A DNA stretch of 64,000 nt from Planctomycetota bacterium (GCA_020638835.1 JACKHV010000004.1:186001-250000); one strand, 5' to 3'. Counted from the first letter of the stretch, positions 1-10,883 are shown. Made by a program: numbers and translations. Notes: generated by a model not told the origin, from the letters alone.

Positions 1-387
1 CTGCGCGGTCTCGCGACGCTCGAGCTGCGCTTCGCGCGCATGTGCGAGTCGGCGGCGGTGATCGCTCCGCGGCTCGTTGCCTCCTCGACCGTGAAGTCGG
101 TGCGCTTCCCCGGCCTGCCGACGGACCCGTCGCACGCACTCGCGTCCCGACAGATGCGCCGCTTCGGCTTCGTCATCAGCATGACGCTCGACTCGGCCGG
201 GGCGGCGGAACGCTTCATCGAGCGCTGCAGCCTGCTCGAGCCCGCGACCTCCTTCGGCGGCGTGCACAGCACCGCCGAGCGACGCGCGCGCTGGGGCGAC
301 GCCGTCGATCCGGGCTTCGTGCGCCTTTCGATCGGTTGCGAGCCGACCGAAGAGCTGTGGACCGCGTTGTCCGCCGCGCTCGCGTGA
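1..387 (+). CDS. Cys/Met metabolism PLP-dependent enzyme, C-terminal part (truncated by window edge)
   Basis: The frame is open from base 1, so the gene begins outside the window; 128 residues remain. The fragment matches the C-terminal domain of cystathionine gamma-synthase/beta-lyase-type enzymes. It has the FPGLPTDPSHALASRQM stretch, which corresponds to the family's pGLp.hp.h..a..Qm signature. It also has FGGVHSTAERR and the closing VRLSIGCEPTEELW, where the family carries its substrate-binding Arg and the end of the fold. The PLP-binding lysine domain is off the edge, so the exact enzyme (gamma-synthase, gamma-lyase or beta-lyase) cannot be decided. The stop is followed 58 bases later by the next gene on the same strand. 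Confidence 0.85.
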   Translation: MRGLATLELRFARMCESAAVIAPRLVASSTVKSVRFPGLPTDPSHALASRQMRRFGFVISMTLDSAGAAERFIERCSLLEPATSFGGVHSTAERRARWGDAVDPGFVRLSIGCEPTEELWTALSAALA

Positions 388-445
388 TCCGGCGGGACCC
401 GTCGCCTTCCTCACGGGCGCCAGCTCGACACGCTATGGTCTGCTC

Positions 446-955
446 ATGACCGAAGGCTCGGATCCCAAGCAGCGCTCCAAGACCGGCAAGGCGTACAGCA
501 TCTTCTGGTTCCTGCTGGCCCTCTTCACCTACCGCGGCTGCGCTGTCAGCGCGCTCGAGCGCGAGGAGCTGCGCGATTCCTGGCAGCTCGCCGAGGCGAC
601 CGTCGTCAGCAACCGGGTCGGCTACGGAGGCCTCGACGACGACCGTTACTACCTGCACGCCGTCTTCGCCGTCGGTGAGGGCGCGGAGGCCAAGACCTCC
701 GACGAGCAGGTGGCGAGCGGCTCCCTGCCGTACGTGGAACGCCAAGCCGCCGGGGACTACGCCCCCGGAACGAGGCACGAAGTCTTCGTGAACCCGGCGA
801 ATCCGGGTCAGCTGATGTTTCCGGAGGACGTCGGCCGACAGTATTGGGTCGGTGTCGGCGGGGCCGCGCTGTTCGCCGTGTTCGGCCTCAGCGTGCTCTT
901 CGCCCGCTCCCGCCGGCCCGACTCCGATCCCGGCCAGTCCCCCGCACGACCATGA
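446..955 (+). CDS. small membrane protein, DUF3592-like
   Basis: 169 residues. A hydrophobic segment at about residues 16-32 and a second near 130-152 flank a soluble middle part of about 95 residues. This two-helix layout, with a middle containing VVSNRVGYGG, YLHAVFAVG and HEVFVNPANPGQLMFP, resembles DUF3592 proteins, where the last motif reads (V)(Y)YNPxNPxxA. Function is unknown. Its TGA overlaps the ATG of the next gene (ATGA at 952-955), so the two are probably translationally coupled. Confidence 0.7.
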   Translation: MTEGSDPKQRSKTGKAYSIFWFLLALFTYRGCAVSALEREELRDSWQLAEATVVSNRVGYGGLDDDRYYLHAVFAVGEGAEAKTSDEQVASGSLPYVERQAAGDYAPGTRHEVFVNPANPGQLMFPEDVGRQYWVGVGGAALFAVFGLSVLFARSRRPDSDPGQSPARP

Positions 956-3900
956 TGTTGAGCGCCTGCTTCCTGCTTTCGATCCTGCCCTCGCTCACCC
1001 AGAGCGCCCCCGCCGCTCCGGCCGATCCCGTCACACTCGAGCAGTCGCGCACGCGCACGCTCGCCGCGCTCGAGCAGGGCGATGCCGCGGACGCGCACCT
1101 CTGGCTGCAACACTGGCGGCGGCTGGATCCCGAGGCGGAACTCGACGCGCTCCTCGCGCGCAGTTACCTCGGCCTCGGCGCGGGAGCGGCGGCTCTCGAG
1201 CACGCGGGCCGCGTGCTCGCCGGCGATCCCGACGCCGAGCTGACCACCGAGATGCGCCTCGTGCGTGCGAGCGCGCTGGAACAGTGCGGTCGTTCGCTCG
1301 GCGCGTGGAGCGCGTTCCGCGCCGTCGCCGCCGCGCCCGAGCTGGACGACGACACGCGCGACTCGTTGCGCGCGCTCGGACGCGCGTCGCTCGCGCGTCA
1401 CCTCGAACGCGAGACGTGGGGCGAACTCATGACCTGGCTCCGTTCGCTCGAACAGGAGGGCACGTCGATGTCGCCCGAGTCCGCGGTCGTGCTGCTCTCC
1501 TTTTGGCAGTGGATGGACCCGGACAACCTGCAGGACGGCACGCTTGCGCTCGTGCAGCGCCACCCTGAGCACCCCGAGCTCGCGGCGGTCTACCTGGACC
1601 ACGTCACGCGCATTCCCTACCACGACATCACGGATACGGACCGAGCCGTGCTCGACACGCCGGGCTTCGCTGCACTGCCGGAGCTCGTGCAGGAACGCTA
1701 TCGCCGCCGGATCGACACACACGCCGAAGACGTGGCGAGCGCCGGCGCGATGTGGGTCGAGGAGTACGGCACGGATGGCGACCCGCTCGAGGGTCCGTAC
1801 CTCGAAGAGGCCGCGCTCGCGGCGCAGGCCGCGAAGCAAGCGTGGGACGAAGAGTACGGCGAGACGCTCGCCGAAGTGCTCGCGGCGCGCGCCGAGCTGG
1901 ACGCGCGCCTCGACGCGATCAACGCCGAGTTCGACGCCTTCGACGCGCTGGACCCGCCGCCGACGCTCGCGGCGATGGAGCGCCTCGCGGCCGAAGTCAC
2001 GCGTCTGCGCGAGGCAGAACGTGAACTGCCGGCGCCGCTCGACTCCGCGCTCGACGCACTGAGCGAGCACGCCGCGAATGCGAGGAACATGCTCTGGCCG
2101 CCGGAGGACGGCACCGCGGACCTGCGCTCGATGCTGACGGAGGTCTCGCGCTTCGACGAGGAGGCGCTCGATCCCCTGCGTCGCGCGCGCCGCGGCGAAG
2201 GGCGAGCCGCGTGGTTGCTCGACCGCTGGGTGAACGTCTGGCTGGGTGAGCGCCCGCGCCTCACCGCCGAGGCCGCGCTCGCGAGCGGTGACTACGCGAC
2301 GGTCGTCGAAGCCACTGCGGAAGTGCTCCTGCGACAAGAGGCGGACCCGCACCTGTGGCGCATGCGCCGCGACGCCTGCGTCGCACTCGACGCGCCGCGC
2401 CTCGCGCTGCACGCCGCCTTCGTGCTGGCGGGTCGCGACGAGGCGGAGGAACCCGCGCTCGTCGCGCTGCTCGATCGTTACCTCGCGACGGCCGCGGAGT
2501 CGGCACTCGCCGCACGAGCGGCCTACGAAGCGGGCGATCTCGAAGGAACCTTGCCCGCTCTCGACCGCGCACTGCGCTTCGATCCGATGCAACCGGTCGC
2601 GCTCGCGCTGCAGGCGCGCATCGCGGCGGACGCGCAGGACGACGTCGCCCTCTGCGACTTGGTGCGCTTCCAGTGGAGCCAGGGACTCAGCGTCGACTTG
2701 GAACCGCGCGTCATCACCGACGCCGCGCGGCGCATCGGCGACGACGCGCTGGTCTCCTCGGCGGAGAACGGCACCGTCACCTTCCCCGCGACGCCGGTCC
2801 GGCCGACCGACGCGTGGACCTTCCCCGCGAACGCGAAGCTCGGGAAGAACGAGCTCGCGCAGCTCGCGCCGGGTCAGGCGCTCGAGGTCTTGGGCGTCGT
2901 GCAGCTCGGCGCCGCGCCGCCCGGTGACGTGCTGCGCTTGCGCGGTCCCGGCGTGAACACCGTCGAACTGGGAGAGCTCATGGTCGGGCCGGGCGCGTTG
3001 AAGAACCGCAAGCTACGCTTGCTCGAGTCGAACCGCGTGTCGGTCGGCTCGACGGACTCCTTCGGCACCGCCGAGTCGAGCGTGTTGAACCTGCACGGCT
3101 GCGGCGTCTCGGCGCGCGTGCACGTGGGCGACAAGGCCTACCTCGAGCGTGCGCGAGCCAAGGGCCAGTTCGCCTGCCTGTCCTTCGCCGATGACGCCGT
3201 GCTGCACCTCACGAGCTCGGTTTCGATCGGCGCCGGCAAGGGTCCGCACGAGCTCATCGCGTACGACAGCCACCTTGGCTTCACCGGCGCGACGCGTCTC
3301 CCCGCGGGCAGTGACTGGCGCCTCGTCGACTCGGTCGTGACGCTGCTGCACGGGTCGATCTTCGCGGGAGGCAGTCTGACGCTCGAAGCGGGCAGCACGC
3401 TCGCGCTCGAGTCGGTGGAACTCGCGGGCGTGCGCTCGAACAGCGTCGTGCTCGAAGCCGAAGACGCGCGTGTCGTCGGGACGAACGTCCTCGCCTTCGG
3501 TGCGGAGGACTTCGCGAGCGGACCGGGCGCGGTCGAGGTCGATGGCCTCGTCGTGCGCCGCGTCACCATGCCGGGCCAAGAGCCCGACGTCGTGGCCGAT
3601 ACCTTCGCCGGCCTCGCGTCGGCGCTGCGCAGCGCCGCGCCCGGGACGGTCGTCGGCGTGAAGATGGGTCAGTACGACTCGAGGGAGGCGCTCGTCGTCC
3701 CGGACGGCGTCAGCCTCGTGTCGGTCGGCGGACCCGCCAACTTCAACGTGATGATCACGGACCGTCACTCGGTCTTCGTCGTGCCGGGCGCGAGCGCGCT
3801 GCACGGGATCCGCGTGTGGCTGAAGTTGCCCAAGAACGAGAACGGGTACCTGGTAACGGGGCTCGGGGATCCACCGACGACGGCAGTCCACGTGGAGAAG

Positions 3901-5061
3901 GGCGGCCTGTTGCTGGCGCAAGGTTGTCGTCTGGACATGTCCAGCATCCTGGAGAACCAGTACTTCGTCTCCGTGCGCGAAGGCGCGCGCGCCTTCCTCT
4001 GCGAGGGCGCGGTCGGCGGCACGATCCTCAGCCGTGCCGAGACGAGTGTCGTCGTCGCGGAGGACTTCACGCAGGCGATCCGCAAAGACTTCGGCGTGCG
4101 GGGCGGCGGCCGCGTGCGCCTGACCGTCGCCGCCTCGAGCAAGCCCATCGACGCCTTCTTCGAGGATCCCGACACGCAGTATCTCGGTCCGTGCCTCGGC
4201 TTCCGCTTCCTCTACGGCGCCGGAGACGCGCCGACGAAGGCGCGCTTCCACGCGCGCATGGAACAGCGGCCGAAGGTGTGGGCCGCGGCGCTGGAGCAGT
4301 TCCACCGCGAGTTCGGACTCGCGGACTCACTGGCGAGCCGCAAGGCCGCGCTCACGCGCTTCTGCGGCGACGTGCGCCGCGCGGATCCGACCTACGGAGA
4401 CAAGCGCTTCGAGGCGGACAAGTACCTGCTCACGCACCTCGGGCCGAAGCTCGACGCATTCTTGACCGAGACGGGCCCGCTGATCCAACACGGCAAGTTC
4501 GACGTGCAGGTCTACCCCGGCAAGTTCGTCTCCAAGCGCGTGGAAGCGGAGTACGGCTCCTACATCTCGGCCGCCGTGGCCGTCCTCAACGACGGATCGG
4601 GCAACTTCGAGGACGAAGCCTTCCAGGAAGCGCTGCGGTTCTTCCGGACGGTCGAGTTCGGCACTGACGAGTACTGGCTGGCTGAGGAGGCGCGCGTCGC
4701 GGGCGGAGGCTTCTCCGAGATGAAGGCCGCGATCGTCACCGAACGCGAGCGCGCCGCCGAAGAAGCGCGACAACGCGCGGCTTCCCTCGCCTACGCGGAG
4801 GAGCAGCGCCGAAGGAAGGCTGAACAACAGGAGGCCACGGCGCGGCTGTTCGAACAGGCCAACCGCGAGCGCGAGCGCATCCGTCGCGAGAACCTGGAGG
4901 CGATCCGCAGCGGTCCGAGTTGGTACTCGGGATATCGATGGAGCGCGACTTCCAGCAGCCGACCCTCGCCGTCCTGGGACTCGCAGTACCTCTCGAGCGA
5001 CGCACGGATGCGCAACTACCGCACCGAGCTCGACCGCAAGATCTTCGGCACGCGGCGCTGA
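952..5061 (+). CDS. large exported protein, TPR-like N-terminal half and repetitive beta-rich second half
   Basis: 1,369 residues. I chose the ATG at 952 because a clear signal peptide follows (MMLSACFLLSILPSLTQSAPA) and it overlaps the upstream stop; the frame is open further upstream without conserved features. Residues about 25-620 are Ala/Leu/Arg-rich helical repeats of TPR type. About 640-1090 is rich in Gly/Val/Ser with repeated short strand patterns, suggesting a right-handed beta-helix (inference). About 1270-1340 is a charged coiled coil (EEARQRAASLAYAEEQRRRK). The tail is Ser/Tyr/Arg-rich. No catalytic motif is recognised. It ends inside the left arm of a large inverted repeat. Confidence 0.8.
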   Translation: MMLSACFLLSILPSLTQSAPAAPADPVTLEQSRTRTLAALEQGDAADAHLWLQHWRRLDPEAELDALLARSYLGLGAGAAALEHAGRVLAGDPDAELTTEMRLVRASALEQCGRSLGAWSAFRAVAAAPELDDDTRDSLRALGRASLARHLERETWGELMTWLRSLEQEGTSMSPESAVVLLSFWQWMDPDNLQDGTLALVQRHPEHPELAAVYLDHVTRIPYHDITDTDRAVLDTPGFAALPELVQERYRRRIDTHAEDVASAGAMWVEEYGTDGDPLEGPYLEEAALAAQAAKQAWDEEYGETLAEVLAARAELDARLDAINAEFDAFDALDPPPTLAAMERLAAEVTRLREAERELPAPLDSALDALSEHAANARNMLWPPEDGTADLRSMLTEVSRFDEEALDPLRRARRGEGRAAWLLDRWVNVWLGERPRLTAEAALASGDYATVVEATAEVLLRQEADPHLWRMRRDACVALDAPRLALHAAFVLAGRDEAEEPALVALLDRYLATAAESALAARAAYEAGDLEGTLPALDRALRFDPMQPVALALQARIAADAQDDVALCDLVRFQWSQGLSVDLEPRVITDAARRIGDDALVSSAENGTVTFPATPVRPTDAWTFPANAKLGKNELAQLAPGQALEVLGVVQLGAAPPGDVLRLRGPGVNTVELGELMVGPGALKNRKLRLLESNRVSVGSTDSFGTAESSVLNLHGCGVSARVHVGDKAYLERARAKGQFACLSFADDAVLHLTSSVSIGAGKGPHELIAYDSHLGFTGATRLPAGSDWRLVDSVVTLLHGSIFAGGSLTLEAGSTLALESVELAGVRSNSVVLEAEDARVVGTNVLAFGAEDFASGPGAVEVDGLVVRRVTMPGQEPDVVADTFAGLASALRSAAPGTVVGVKMGQYDSREALVVPDGVSLVSVGGPANFNVMITDRHSVFVVPGASALHGIRVWLKLPKNENGYLVTGLGDPPTTAVHVEKGGLLLAQGCRLDMSSILENQYFVSVREGARAFLCEGAVGGTILSRAETSVVVAEDFTQAIRKDFGVRGGGRVRLTVAASSKPIDAFFEDPDTQYLGPCLGFRFLYGAGDAPTKARFHARMEQRPKVWAAALEQFHREFGLADSLASRKAALTRFCGDVRRADPTYGDKRFEADKYLLTHLGPKLDAFLTETGPLIQHGKFDVQVYPGKFVSKRVEAEYGSYISAAVAVLNDGSGNFEDEAFQEALRFFRTVEFGTDEYWLAEEARVAGGGFSEMKAAIVTERERAAEEARQRAASLAYAEEQRRRKAEQQEATARLFEQANRERERIRRENLEAIRSGPSWYSGYRWSATSSSRPSPSWDSQYLSSDARMRNYRTELDRKIFGTRR

Positions 5062-5157
5062 GAAGTACGGTACCGCGTTCGTTTTTCCAAAATAGCGCGG
5101 CCCGCGCCGAAGGCTGGGCCGCGCTATTTTGGAAAAACGAACGCGGTACCGTACTTC

Positions 5158-5161
<4 letters not shown>
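5058..5161. terminator. 46-bp perfect inverted repeat between convergent genes (bidirectional terminator-like)
   Basis: The arms 5058-5103 and 5116-5161 are exact reverse complements, separated by 12 bases that can themselves pair (GCC-GAA-GGC). The outer end of each arm contains the stop codon of one convergent gene: TGA at 5059-5061 on plus, and TCA at 5158-5160, which is TGA on minus. Runs of T/A inside the stem (5081-5086 and 5132-5137) give U-rich stretches on both strands. A bidirectional terminator is the simplest role, but the length and perfection are unusual. Confidence 0.8.
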
Positions 5162-6936
<1,775 letters not shown>

Positions 6937-6961
6937 GGCGCGACCAGGATAGCGGGGCGCG

Positions 6962-7003
6962 GTTCGTACCGTGCCGCAACAAGTTGTGCGGCACGGTACG
7001 AAC
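6962..7003. terminator. hairpin after the PilO-like gene; core of a dispersed 26-bp repeat
   Basis: The arms 6962-6978 and 6987-7003 pair perfectly over 17 bp around an 8-base loop. It begins 1 base past the stop of the minus-strand gene at 7005. The inner 26 bases (6973-6998) recur exactly at 14342-14367. It could terminate the ECF-sigma operon. Because only 25 bases separate it from the sppA start, it might instead act as an attenuator or RNA-stability element for sppA. Confidence 0.7.
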
Positions 7004-7004
7004 G

Positions 7005-7559
7005 CTACTCCGCCTTCTCCTGGCGCGTCGTCGTCTCGATGCTGAAGGTCCAGGTGTCCTCGGGGATGTCGTGGTCCTTGAGGCCCTTGCGGTTCGCGAG
7101 CTGGATGTCGATGTCGGTCACCTTCAGGCGGTTGCTGCCCGCCTCGAGGTTCCACATGAAGAAGGCGATCTGGTCGCGCGTGTAGCTGGCGTCCTTCTCG
7201 CTCGGCTTGATGCGGTACTTCGAGTCCTCGATGCCGCGGTCGTAGGTGCTGCTCGACGGCGTGTAGTCGAGGAAGCCCAGGTTCGCGCCGTCCATGTCCT
7301 TCTTCGAGTCGAAGTAGGTCTCCGGCGTGGTCGTGCGCTTGAGGCCCTCGGACTCCTGGAGGTTCACCAGCTTCGAGTACTGCTGCGAGAGCTTCTGGAT
7401 GTTCTCGACGGTGTCGGGGACGCTGTCCGTCAGCGAGTCTTGCAGGAACACGAGCTTCTCGCGATCACCGCGGTTCAGGAAGTACAGCGCGATCGAACCG
7501 AGCGCCGCGACCAGGATGATGGCGCGCGCCAGGTTCATGTTCTTGAAGAAGCTCGCCAC
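7005..7559 (-). CDS. PilO-like / pilus-type inner-membrane assembly protein
   Basis: 184 residues. The GTG at 7557-7559 is taken as start because it overlaps the TAG of the upstream gene (TAGTG) and is followed directly by a plausible N-terminus (VASFFKNMNLARAIILVAALGSIALYFL), with one membrane helix at about residues 9-27. The remaining ~155 residues form a charged periplasmic part with an early coiled-coil stretch (VENIQKLSQQYSKLVNLQES). One short cytoplasmic tail, one helix and a coiled coil, placed after a PilM/PilN-type gene, is the layout of PilO/GspM. Sequence similarity alone is too weak to be certain. Confidence 0.6.
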   Translation of the reverse strand: MASFFKNMNLARAIILVAALGSIALYFLNRGDREKLVFLQDSLTDSVPDTVENIQKLSQQYSKLVNLQESEGLKRTTTPETYFDSKKDMDGANLGFLDYTPSSSTYDRGIEDSKYRIKPSEKDASYTRDQIAFFMWNLEAGSNRLKVTDIDIQLANRKGLKDHDIPEDTWTFSIETTTRQEKAE

Positions 7560-9382
7560 TAGAGCACCTCCGCCTTCTTCGGGTCCACGGAGATCTTGAG
7601 GCCGCTGGTCGCGATCCCCTTGCCGTTCTCGAGCGGCGTGGTCGCCCTGCGGTCGACCTTCAGGCACCACGGCTGTGCTTCGATCCTGGAGAGCCAGGAT
7701 TCGTAGTCACGGCGCGCTTCGGTATCGCTCTCGCCGAAGAGGCTGAGGTCGATCGTCACCTCGACGGTGCTGTCCTTGCCCTTGCGGTCGTTCGACGTCG
7801 CCCGCAAGCGCCGGAAGGACGGGCGCCAGCCCTCCGCGTCCATGTTGTCGGCAAGGGTTCCGAGCACCAGGCTCAAGCCGTGCAGCGCGGACGGCGGCTG
7901 CGGGACGTCGGACACCTGCCCGAGTTCCTTCTGCACGTCGTTGATGCCCTTCTTGAGCTGGCCCTCGATGTACTTGAGCTGCGCGACGCGGTCGGGCATC
8001 TGCTCGTCGTCGACGAACTTGCCGTCGACGCTGCCGCAGAAGTTGTTCACGTAGTTCACGAGGCCGTCCATGCGGCCCACGCGCTGTTCGACGCCGTCGA
8101 CCCGCACCACGTTGCCGTTGTTGTCGAGCTTCGGTTCCTTGGGATTGACGAGGTTGCCCTTCTTGCCCTTCTTCGGATCGCCGAGCATGTAGTTGTTCGA
8201 CGAGTCGCGCCAGCTGCCGATCGCATCGTGCGTCTGCTTGATCTCCTTGCGCAGGAAGATCTGCTGCACGCCGAGGAAGGTCACCAGCAAGAGGGCGACG
8301 ACGGCGAGCGGCAGCTCGAGCCGTTCCATCGTCCCCGTGTACGCCAGCTCGTCGCGGCGCAGCTTCGCGTGGATCGAGCCGCCGCCGAGGCGCGAGAGCG
8401 CGGCACCGTAGGCCACGACGCCGGAGTTGTGGAACTGCGTCGCACCTTCTTCGATCGGGAAACCTTCGAGCGCCTCGACCGGCACGCCCATCACGTCCGT
8501 GCCCAGCATGCCGGGCAGGCGATAGCCGCAGACCAGGATCTTGTCGATCGTGTTCACCGTGCGCGCGCCGGAGACCGTGCGCGCGAGTTCGCGCGAGATG
8601 CGCGACAGGACTTCGTCCAGCTGGTGGCCGGAGACCACGCGCGCGGGCGTCCACTGACGCTCCGGTTCCTCGGCGGCCTCCGCACCTTCCTCGCCGCCCT
8701 CGGCGAGCGCGTCCGGCACGGTCGGTTCCGCGGCCGGCGCTTCCGGTTCCGGGGCGTCGGGCGCGAGCGCGCCGATGTGGATTGCGCGCAGTTCGCGGAC
8801 CTTGCCGCCGTCGACCACCGCGACCGCCGTCGACGCTTCGCCGACGTGCACGAGCAGCTGCGCGCTGTCCAAGGTCAGCAGGCCCGCGGACTGCGCGGCG
8901 TTCACCATGGCGCTGGTCTCGAGCTCGAGTTCCATCGGCTCGGCGCCGGCGCGCGTGCAGTCCTCGATGACCTGCGCGAGCAGGTCCTTCGGCACGGCCG
9001 TCACGAGCAAGCTGGACGAGTCGCCCGCCTGATCGAGCACCATCCAGTCGACGCTGACGTCGTCGATGTTGAACTGCGGAAGCTGACCCTCGACCTCGTA
9101 CTTGAGGACCGACTCGATCTTCGACGTGTCCGACAGCGGCACGTTCTGGCGGCGGAAAGCCGCGCCGCGCACGTCGAGCGCCACGCCGAGGTTGTCGAGG
9201 CCCTTGCCGACGCGCTTGAAGACGGCCTTCAGCGCCGCGCGTCGTTGCTTCGCGAATTCGGGGGTGTGCGGCGGCAGGTCGCCGCTGAAGCACTCGATCA
9301 GCTTCGGCTTCTTCGGGGTGCCGTCGAGCACCACGAGCTCGTACCGTCGCGATCCGAGTCTCAGTCCACAGGCGCGGGCCAT
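7559..9382 (-). CDS. PilM/PilN-like (GspL-type) assembly protein
   Basis: 607 residues. The N-terminal ~345 residues look like the actin-like PilM/GspL cytoplasmic domain: GLRLGSRRYELVVLD opening, KYEVEGQLPQFNIDDVSVDW, LVTAVPKDLLAQVIEDCTRAG, ELETSAMVNAAQSAGL and LLVHVGEASTAVAVV. An acidic Ala/Pro/Glu linker at about 205-245 interrupts it. A single membrane helix (PLAVVALLLVTFLGVQQIFL, about 347-366) follows, then a periplasmic PilN-like domain. PilM and PilN are usually separate genes, so this is a GspL-like fusion. The ATG follows the stop of the upstream gene without a gap. Confidence 0.75.
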   Translation of the reverse strand: MARACGLRLGSRRYELVVLDGTPKKPKLIECFSGDLPPHTPEFAKQRRAALKAVFKRVGKGLDNLGVALDVRGAAFRRQNVPLSDTSKIESVLKYEVEGQLPQFNIDDVSVDWMVLDQAGDSSSLLVTAVPKDLLAQVIEDCTRAGAEPMELELETSAMVNAAQSAGLLTLDSAQLLVHVGEASTAVAVVDGGKVRELRAIHIGALAPDAPEPEAPAAEPTVPDALAEGGEEGAEAAEEPERQWTPARVVSGHQLDEVLSRISRELARTVSGARTVNTIDKILVCGYRLPGMLGTDVMGVPVEALEGFPIEEGATQFHNSGVVAYGAALSRLGGGSIHAKLRRDELAYTGTMERLELPLAVVALLLVTFLGVQQIFLRKEIKQTHDAIGSWRDSSNNYMLGDPKKGKKGNLVNPKEPKLDNNGNVVRVDGVEQRVGRMDGLVNYVNNFCGSVDGKFVDDEQMPDRVAQLKYIEGQLKKGINDVQKELGQVSDVPQPPSALHGLSLVLGTLADNMDAEGWRPSFRRLRATSNDRKGKDSTVEVTIDLSLFGESDTEARRDYESWLSRIEAQPWCLKVDRRATTPLENGKGIATSGLKISVDPKKAEVL

Positions 9383-9775
9383 TCAGGGGGCCTCCGAAAG
9401 GATTCCAGTGTTCTCTTCGCCCAAGGCGTCGAAGAGCGGGCGCTTGTTGTCGGGCAAGACCCGGTCCCGGATCAAGGTTCGATAGCGGATTCCCAGCTCG
9501 CGCAGCTCGGGCTCCATCGCGGAGGCGCTGCGTGCCTCTTGGCGCGCTCGGACGGCGTCGATGTCCGCCTGGTAGTGGGCGAGCACGTCCCGGAAGAGTC
9601 CGCGCTGTTCGTCGTTCAGCTCGAAGGTCTGCGAGAAGCGCGCCTCGTAGTCGGCGAAGGGCCCCGGCACCACCGGAGCGGCCACCCCGTCACGGCCGAT
9701 CACGAAGCCCGCGGCCCCCCCGGCGAGGAAGCTCACGAGGGCCAAGATCAGGATCCACGCCCGCAGGTCGTTCAC
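9383..9775 (-). CDS. Spy/CpxP-like periplasmic (heavy-metal-sensor family) protein
   Basis: 130 residues, GTG start at 9775 overlapping the upstream stop as GTGA. An N-terminal membrane anchor (about residues 6-27) is followed by a helical domain. FELNDEQRGLFRDVLAHYQADIDAVRARQ matches the LT..Q...........  helix-pair pattern of Spy/CpxP/heavy-metal-sensor proteins, which bind misfolded proteins or metals in the periplasm. Its position behind an ECF sigma/anti-sigma pair fits an envelope-stress sensor role; this is inference. Confidence 0.65.
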   Translation of the reverse strand: MNDLRAWILILALVSFLAGGAAGFVIGRDGVAAPVVPGPFADYEARFSQTFELNDEQRGLFRDVLAHYQADIDAVRARQEARSASAMEPELRELGIRYRTLIRDRVLPDNKRPLFDALGEENTGILSEAP

Positions 9776-10239
9776 TTGCGCTCGGCCTCGAGAGCGGCCT
9801 TCGCGTTGACGCGATCGAGCTCACGCAGCACTTCCTCGAGCTGCTGCGGCGAGTCGGAGTCGGCGCGCAGTCGATCGCTCGACGGCAGGTCCGAGCTGCG
9901 CAGCGTGATCGCGAGGATCAGCAGCACGGCCGCGGCGACCGAGGTCGCGGCGAGCACGAAGCGCAGGATCGGCGCCTCGTTCTGCGCGGGCAGCGGCGCG
10001 ACGGGTTCGCCCGTGTCGCCGTCGAAGGCGCGACGCGCGATGCGGGCCGCGAAGCCCTCGGGAACCTCGGCCGGTCCTTCGGTGCGGAACCAGGCCTTCA
10101 GCGACTTCTCGCCTTGCGCTTGGTTGCGGCAGTCCTGGCACGCCAGGAGGTGCTTGCGCAGCGGCGCCGCTTGGGCTTCGCTCAGCTCGCCGTCGAGGTA
10201 GCTCGGGATCAGGGCTCGTTGTTGATTGCAGGCTTCCAT
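9772..10239 (-). CDS. anti-sigma factor with zinc-finger (zf-HC2) domain
   Basis: 155 residues. The N-terminus has the ZAS-type motif: SYLDGELSEAQAAPLRKHLLACQDCR, with H29 and a CxxC pair for zinc and sigma binding. A membrane helix lies at about 94-113 (LRFVLAATSVAAAVLLILAI), followed by a short periplasmic tail. It starts 17 bases after the ECF sigma gene and is therefore its likely cognate anti-sigma factor. The short outer tail gives no hint of the signal sensed. Confidence 0.88.
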   Translation of the reverse strand: MEACNQQRALIPSYLDGELSEAQAAPLRKHLLACQDCRNQAQGEKSLKAWFRTEGPAEVPEGFAARIARRAFDGDTGEPVAPLPAQNEAPILRFVLAATSVAAAVLLILAITLRSSDLPSSDRLRADSDSPQQLEEVLRELDRVNAKAALEAERK

Positions 10240-10256
10240 GGCGTGGACTCCGTCAC

Positions 10257-10853
10257 TCAGGCTCCGCCGAACTCGGGATAGAGGGCGAGGAGCTTCTGTT
10301 TGAACTTGGCGCGCGCGCGGAACAGACGCGACTCGACCGTGCCGATCGAGATGCCGAGCAGATCGGCGATCGCTTGGTAGCTCTGTTCCTCGAACTCGCG
10401 CAGCACGAGGACCGTGCGGAAGATCTCGGGCAGCTCTTCGAGCACGCGGTGCGTGATCTCGCTGACTTCCTGCGTGTGCAGGCCCGCGTCGGGCGCCGGA
10501 CAGGAGACCGGACGGGCTTCGCCGACCAGTTCCGGGTCCTCGACGTTCTGCACGGGGGAACGCCCCCGGCGCTTCATCACGTCGAGCACCGTGTTGACCG
10601 CGATGCGGTAGATCCAGGTGTAGAAGGAAGAGCGCCCGTCGAAGCTGTCGAGGCGGCGGAAGGCCTTCAGGAAGGCCTCCTGCACGATGTCTTCGGCGTC
10701 GACCGGATTGCGCGTGTAGTGCCGTGCGAGGGAGAAGAGCCGGCCTTCGTAGCGCTCCACCAGGAGCTGGAAGGACATGCGGTTCCCGGCCAGGGTCTCC
10801 TGGACGAGTTGGCTGTCCTCCGCTTGTGCCGGCTCCATCATGGGGGTTCCCAT
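10257..10853 (-). CDS. ECF-family RNA polymerase sigma factor (RpoE-like)
   Basis: 198 residues. Region 2 is clear (LARHYTRNPVDAEDIVQEAFLKAFRRLDSFDGRSSFYTWIYRIAVN), including the DAEDIVQE core-binding and FYTWIYRIA -10-recognition segments. Region 4 is also clear (LEELPEIFRTVLVLREFEEQSYQAIADLLGISIGTVESRLFRARAKF). The ATG at 10853 is used; an ATG at 10841 is possible. It heads an operon with its anti-sigma, a Spy-like protein and the PilM/PilN- and PilO-like genes, which suggests it controls an envelope or secretion response including those genes. Confidence 0.92.
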   Translation of the reverse strand: MGTPMMEPAQAEDSQLVQETLAGNRMSFQLLVERYEGRLFSLARHYTRNPVDAEDIVQEAFLKAFRRLDSFDGRSSFYTWIYRIAVNTVLDVMKRRGRSPVQNVEDPELVGEARPVSCPAPDAGLHTQEVSEITHRVLEELPEIFRTVLVLREFEEQSYQAIADLLGISIGTVESRLFRARAKFKQKLLALYPEFGGA

Positions 10854-10883
10854 CGCGGCGCCTCTGACGCCGTGGGGAGGGGT

